Shown here one piece after another: positions 6,599 to 6,636 of a stretch of DNA of 6,636 bases; the stretch's first letter is position 1, and every line of letters begins with the position of its first letter. The notes beneath the pieces were generated by a model that was not told where the DNA came from, searched no databases, and saw nothing but the letters and a program-made list of their open reading frames with translations. Source of the DNA: Ruminococcaceae bacterium UBA3451 (lineage in GTDB: Bacteria; Bacillota; Clostridia; Oscillospirales; Acutalibacteraceae); contig DFRY01000029.1 in the NCBI GenBank assembly GCA_002378845.1, positions 32,801 to 39,436 of the forward strand, given 5' to 3'. The position numbers and the translations under genes were made by a program.

Positions 6599-6636
6599 AT
6601 TTTAATTCCCATATCATGCTGAAAACGCGATAAAAC

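Noticed and set aside
6586..6636. Promoter for the amidase-like gene
   Set aside because: AT-rich hexamers exist but no convincing -35/-10 pair fits in the few bases before the window edge.

Overview
The window looks like a chromosomal segment from a Gram-positive anaerobe of the Clostridia, probably Oscillospirales/Ruminococcaceae-like. This is an inference from the mid-range GC content, strong GGAGG-type ribosome binding sites, clean sigma-A type promoters with AT-rich intergenic gaps, and the protein families present. I see no rRNA, tRNA, CRISPR array, insertion sequence or prophage sequence.

Layout. Positions 1-1738 (minus strand) carry the first ~579 codons of a magnesium-transporting P-type ATPase of the MgtA/MgtB class; its C-terminal membrane half lies beyond the left edge. 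Its upstream gap (1739-1884) is unusually well structured. It holds a near-consensus promoter (TTGACT-17 bp-TATCAT), inverted repeats of a TATCA/TGATA unit overlapping the -10 and start point, a terminator-like hairpin lying between promoter and gene, and a strong RBS. Next, also on the minus strand, is a multi-spanning O-antigen ligase/Wzy-like polymerase (about 1885-3096) with its own extended -10 promoter. Its divergent intergenic gap (about 3097-3364) separates it from a second P-type ATPase on the plus strand (3365-5779). That ATPase is of the PEGL-motif type seen in mycobacterial CtpE and streptococcal Exp7, and is complete. A perfect GC-rich hairpin (5780-5809) lies between it and the convergent minus-strand gene 5845-6585. 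This last gene encodes an Amidase_3-like protein with a C-terminal SH3-type domain, in which most expected zinc ligands appear to be replaced.

Functional reading. The two ATPases belong to different subfamilies and are likely to move different divalent cations (Mg2+ for MgtA; Ca2+ or a similar cation for the PEGL type). The other two genes act, or derive from proteins that act, on the cell envelope (surface glycan polymerisation or ligation; peptidoglycan amidase fold). Each gene seems to have its own transcription signals, so this is a set of neighbouring single-gene units rather than one operon.

I found no convincing wholly new multi-gene system. The parts most worth a second look are the mgtA leader (candidate attenuator plus operator) and the apparently metal-site-degenerate amidase homologue.

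[Form note: the original answer gave no feature confidence values; 0.5 is a placeholder throughout.]
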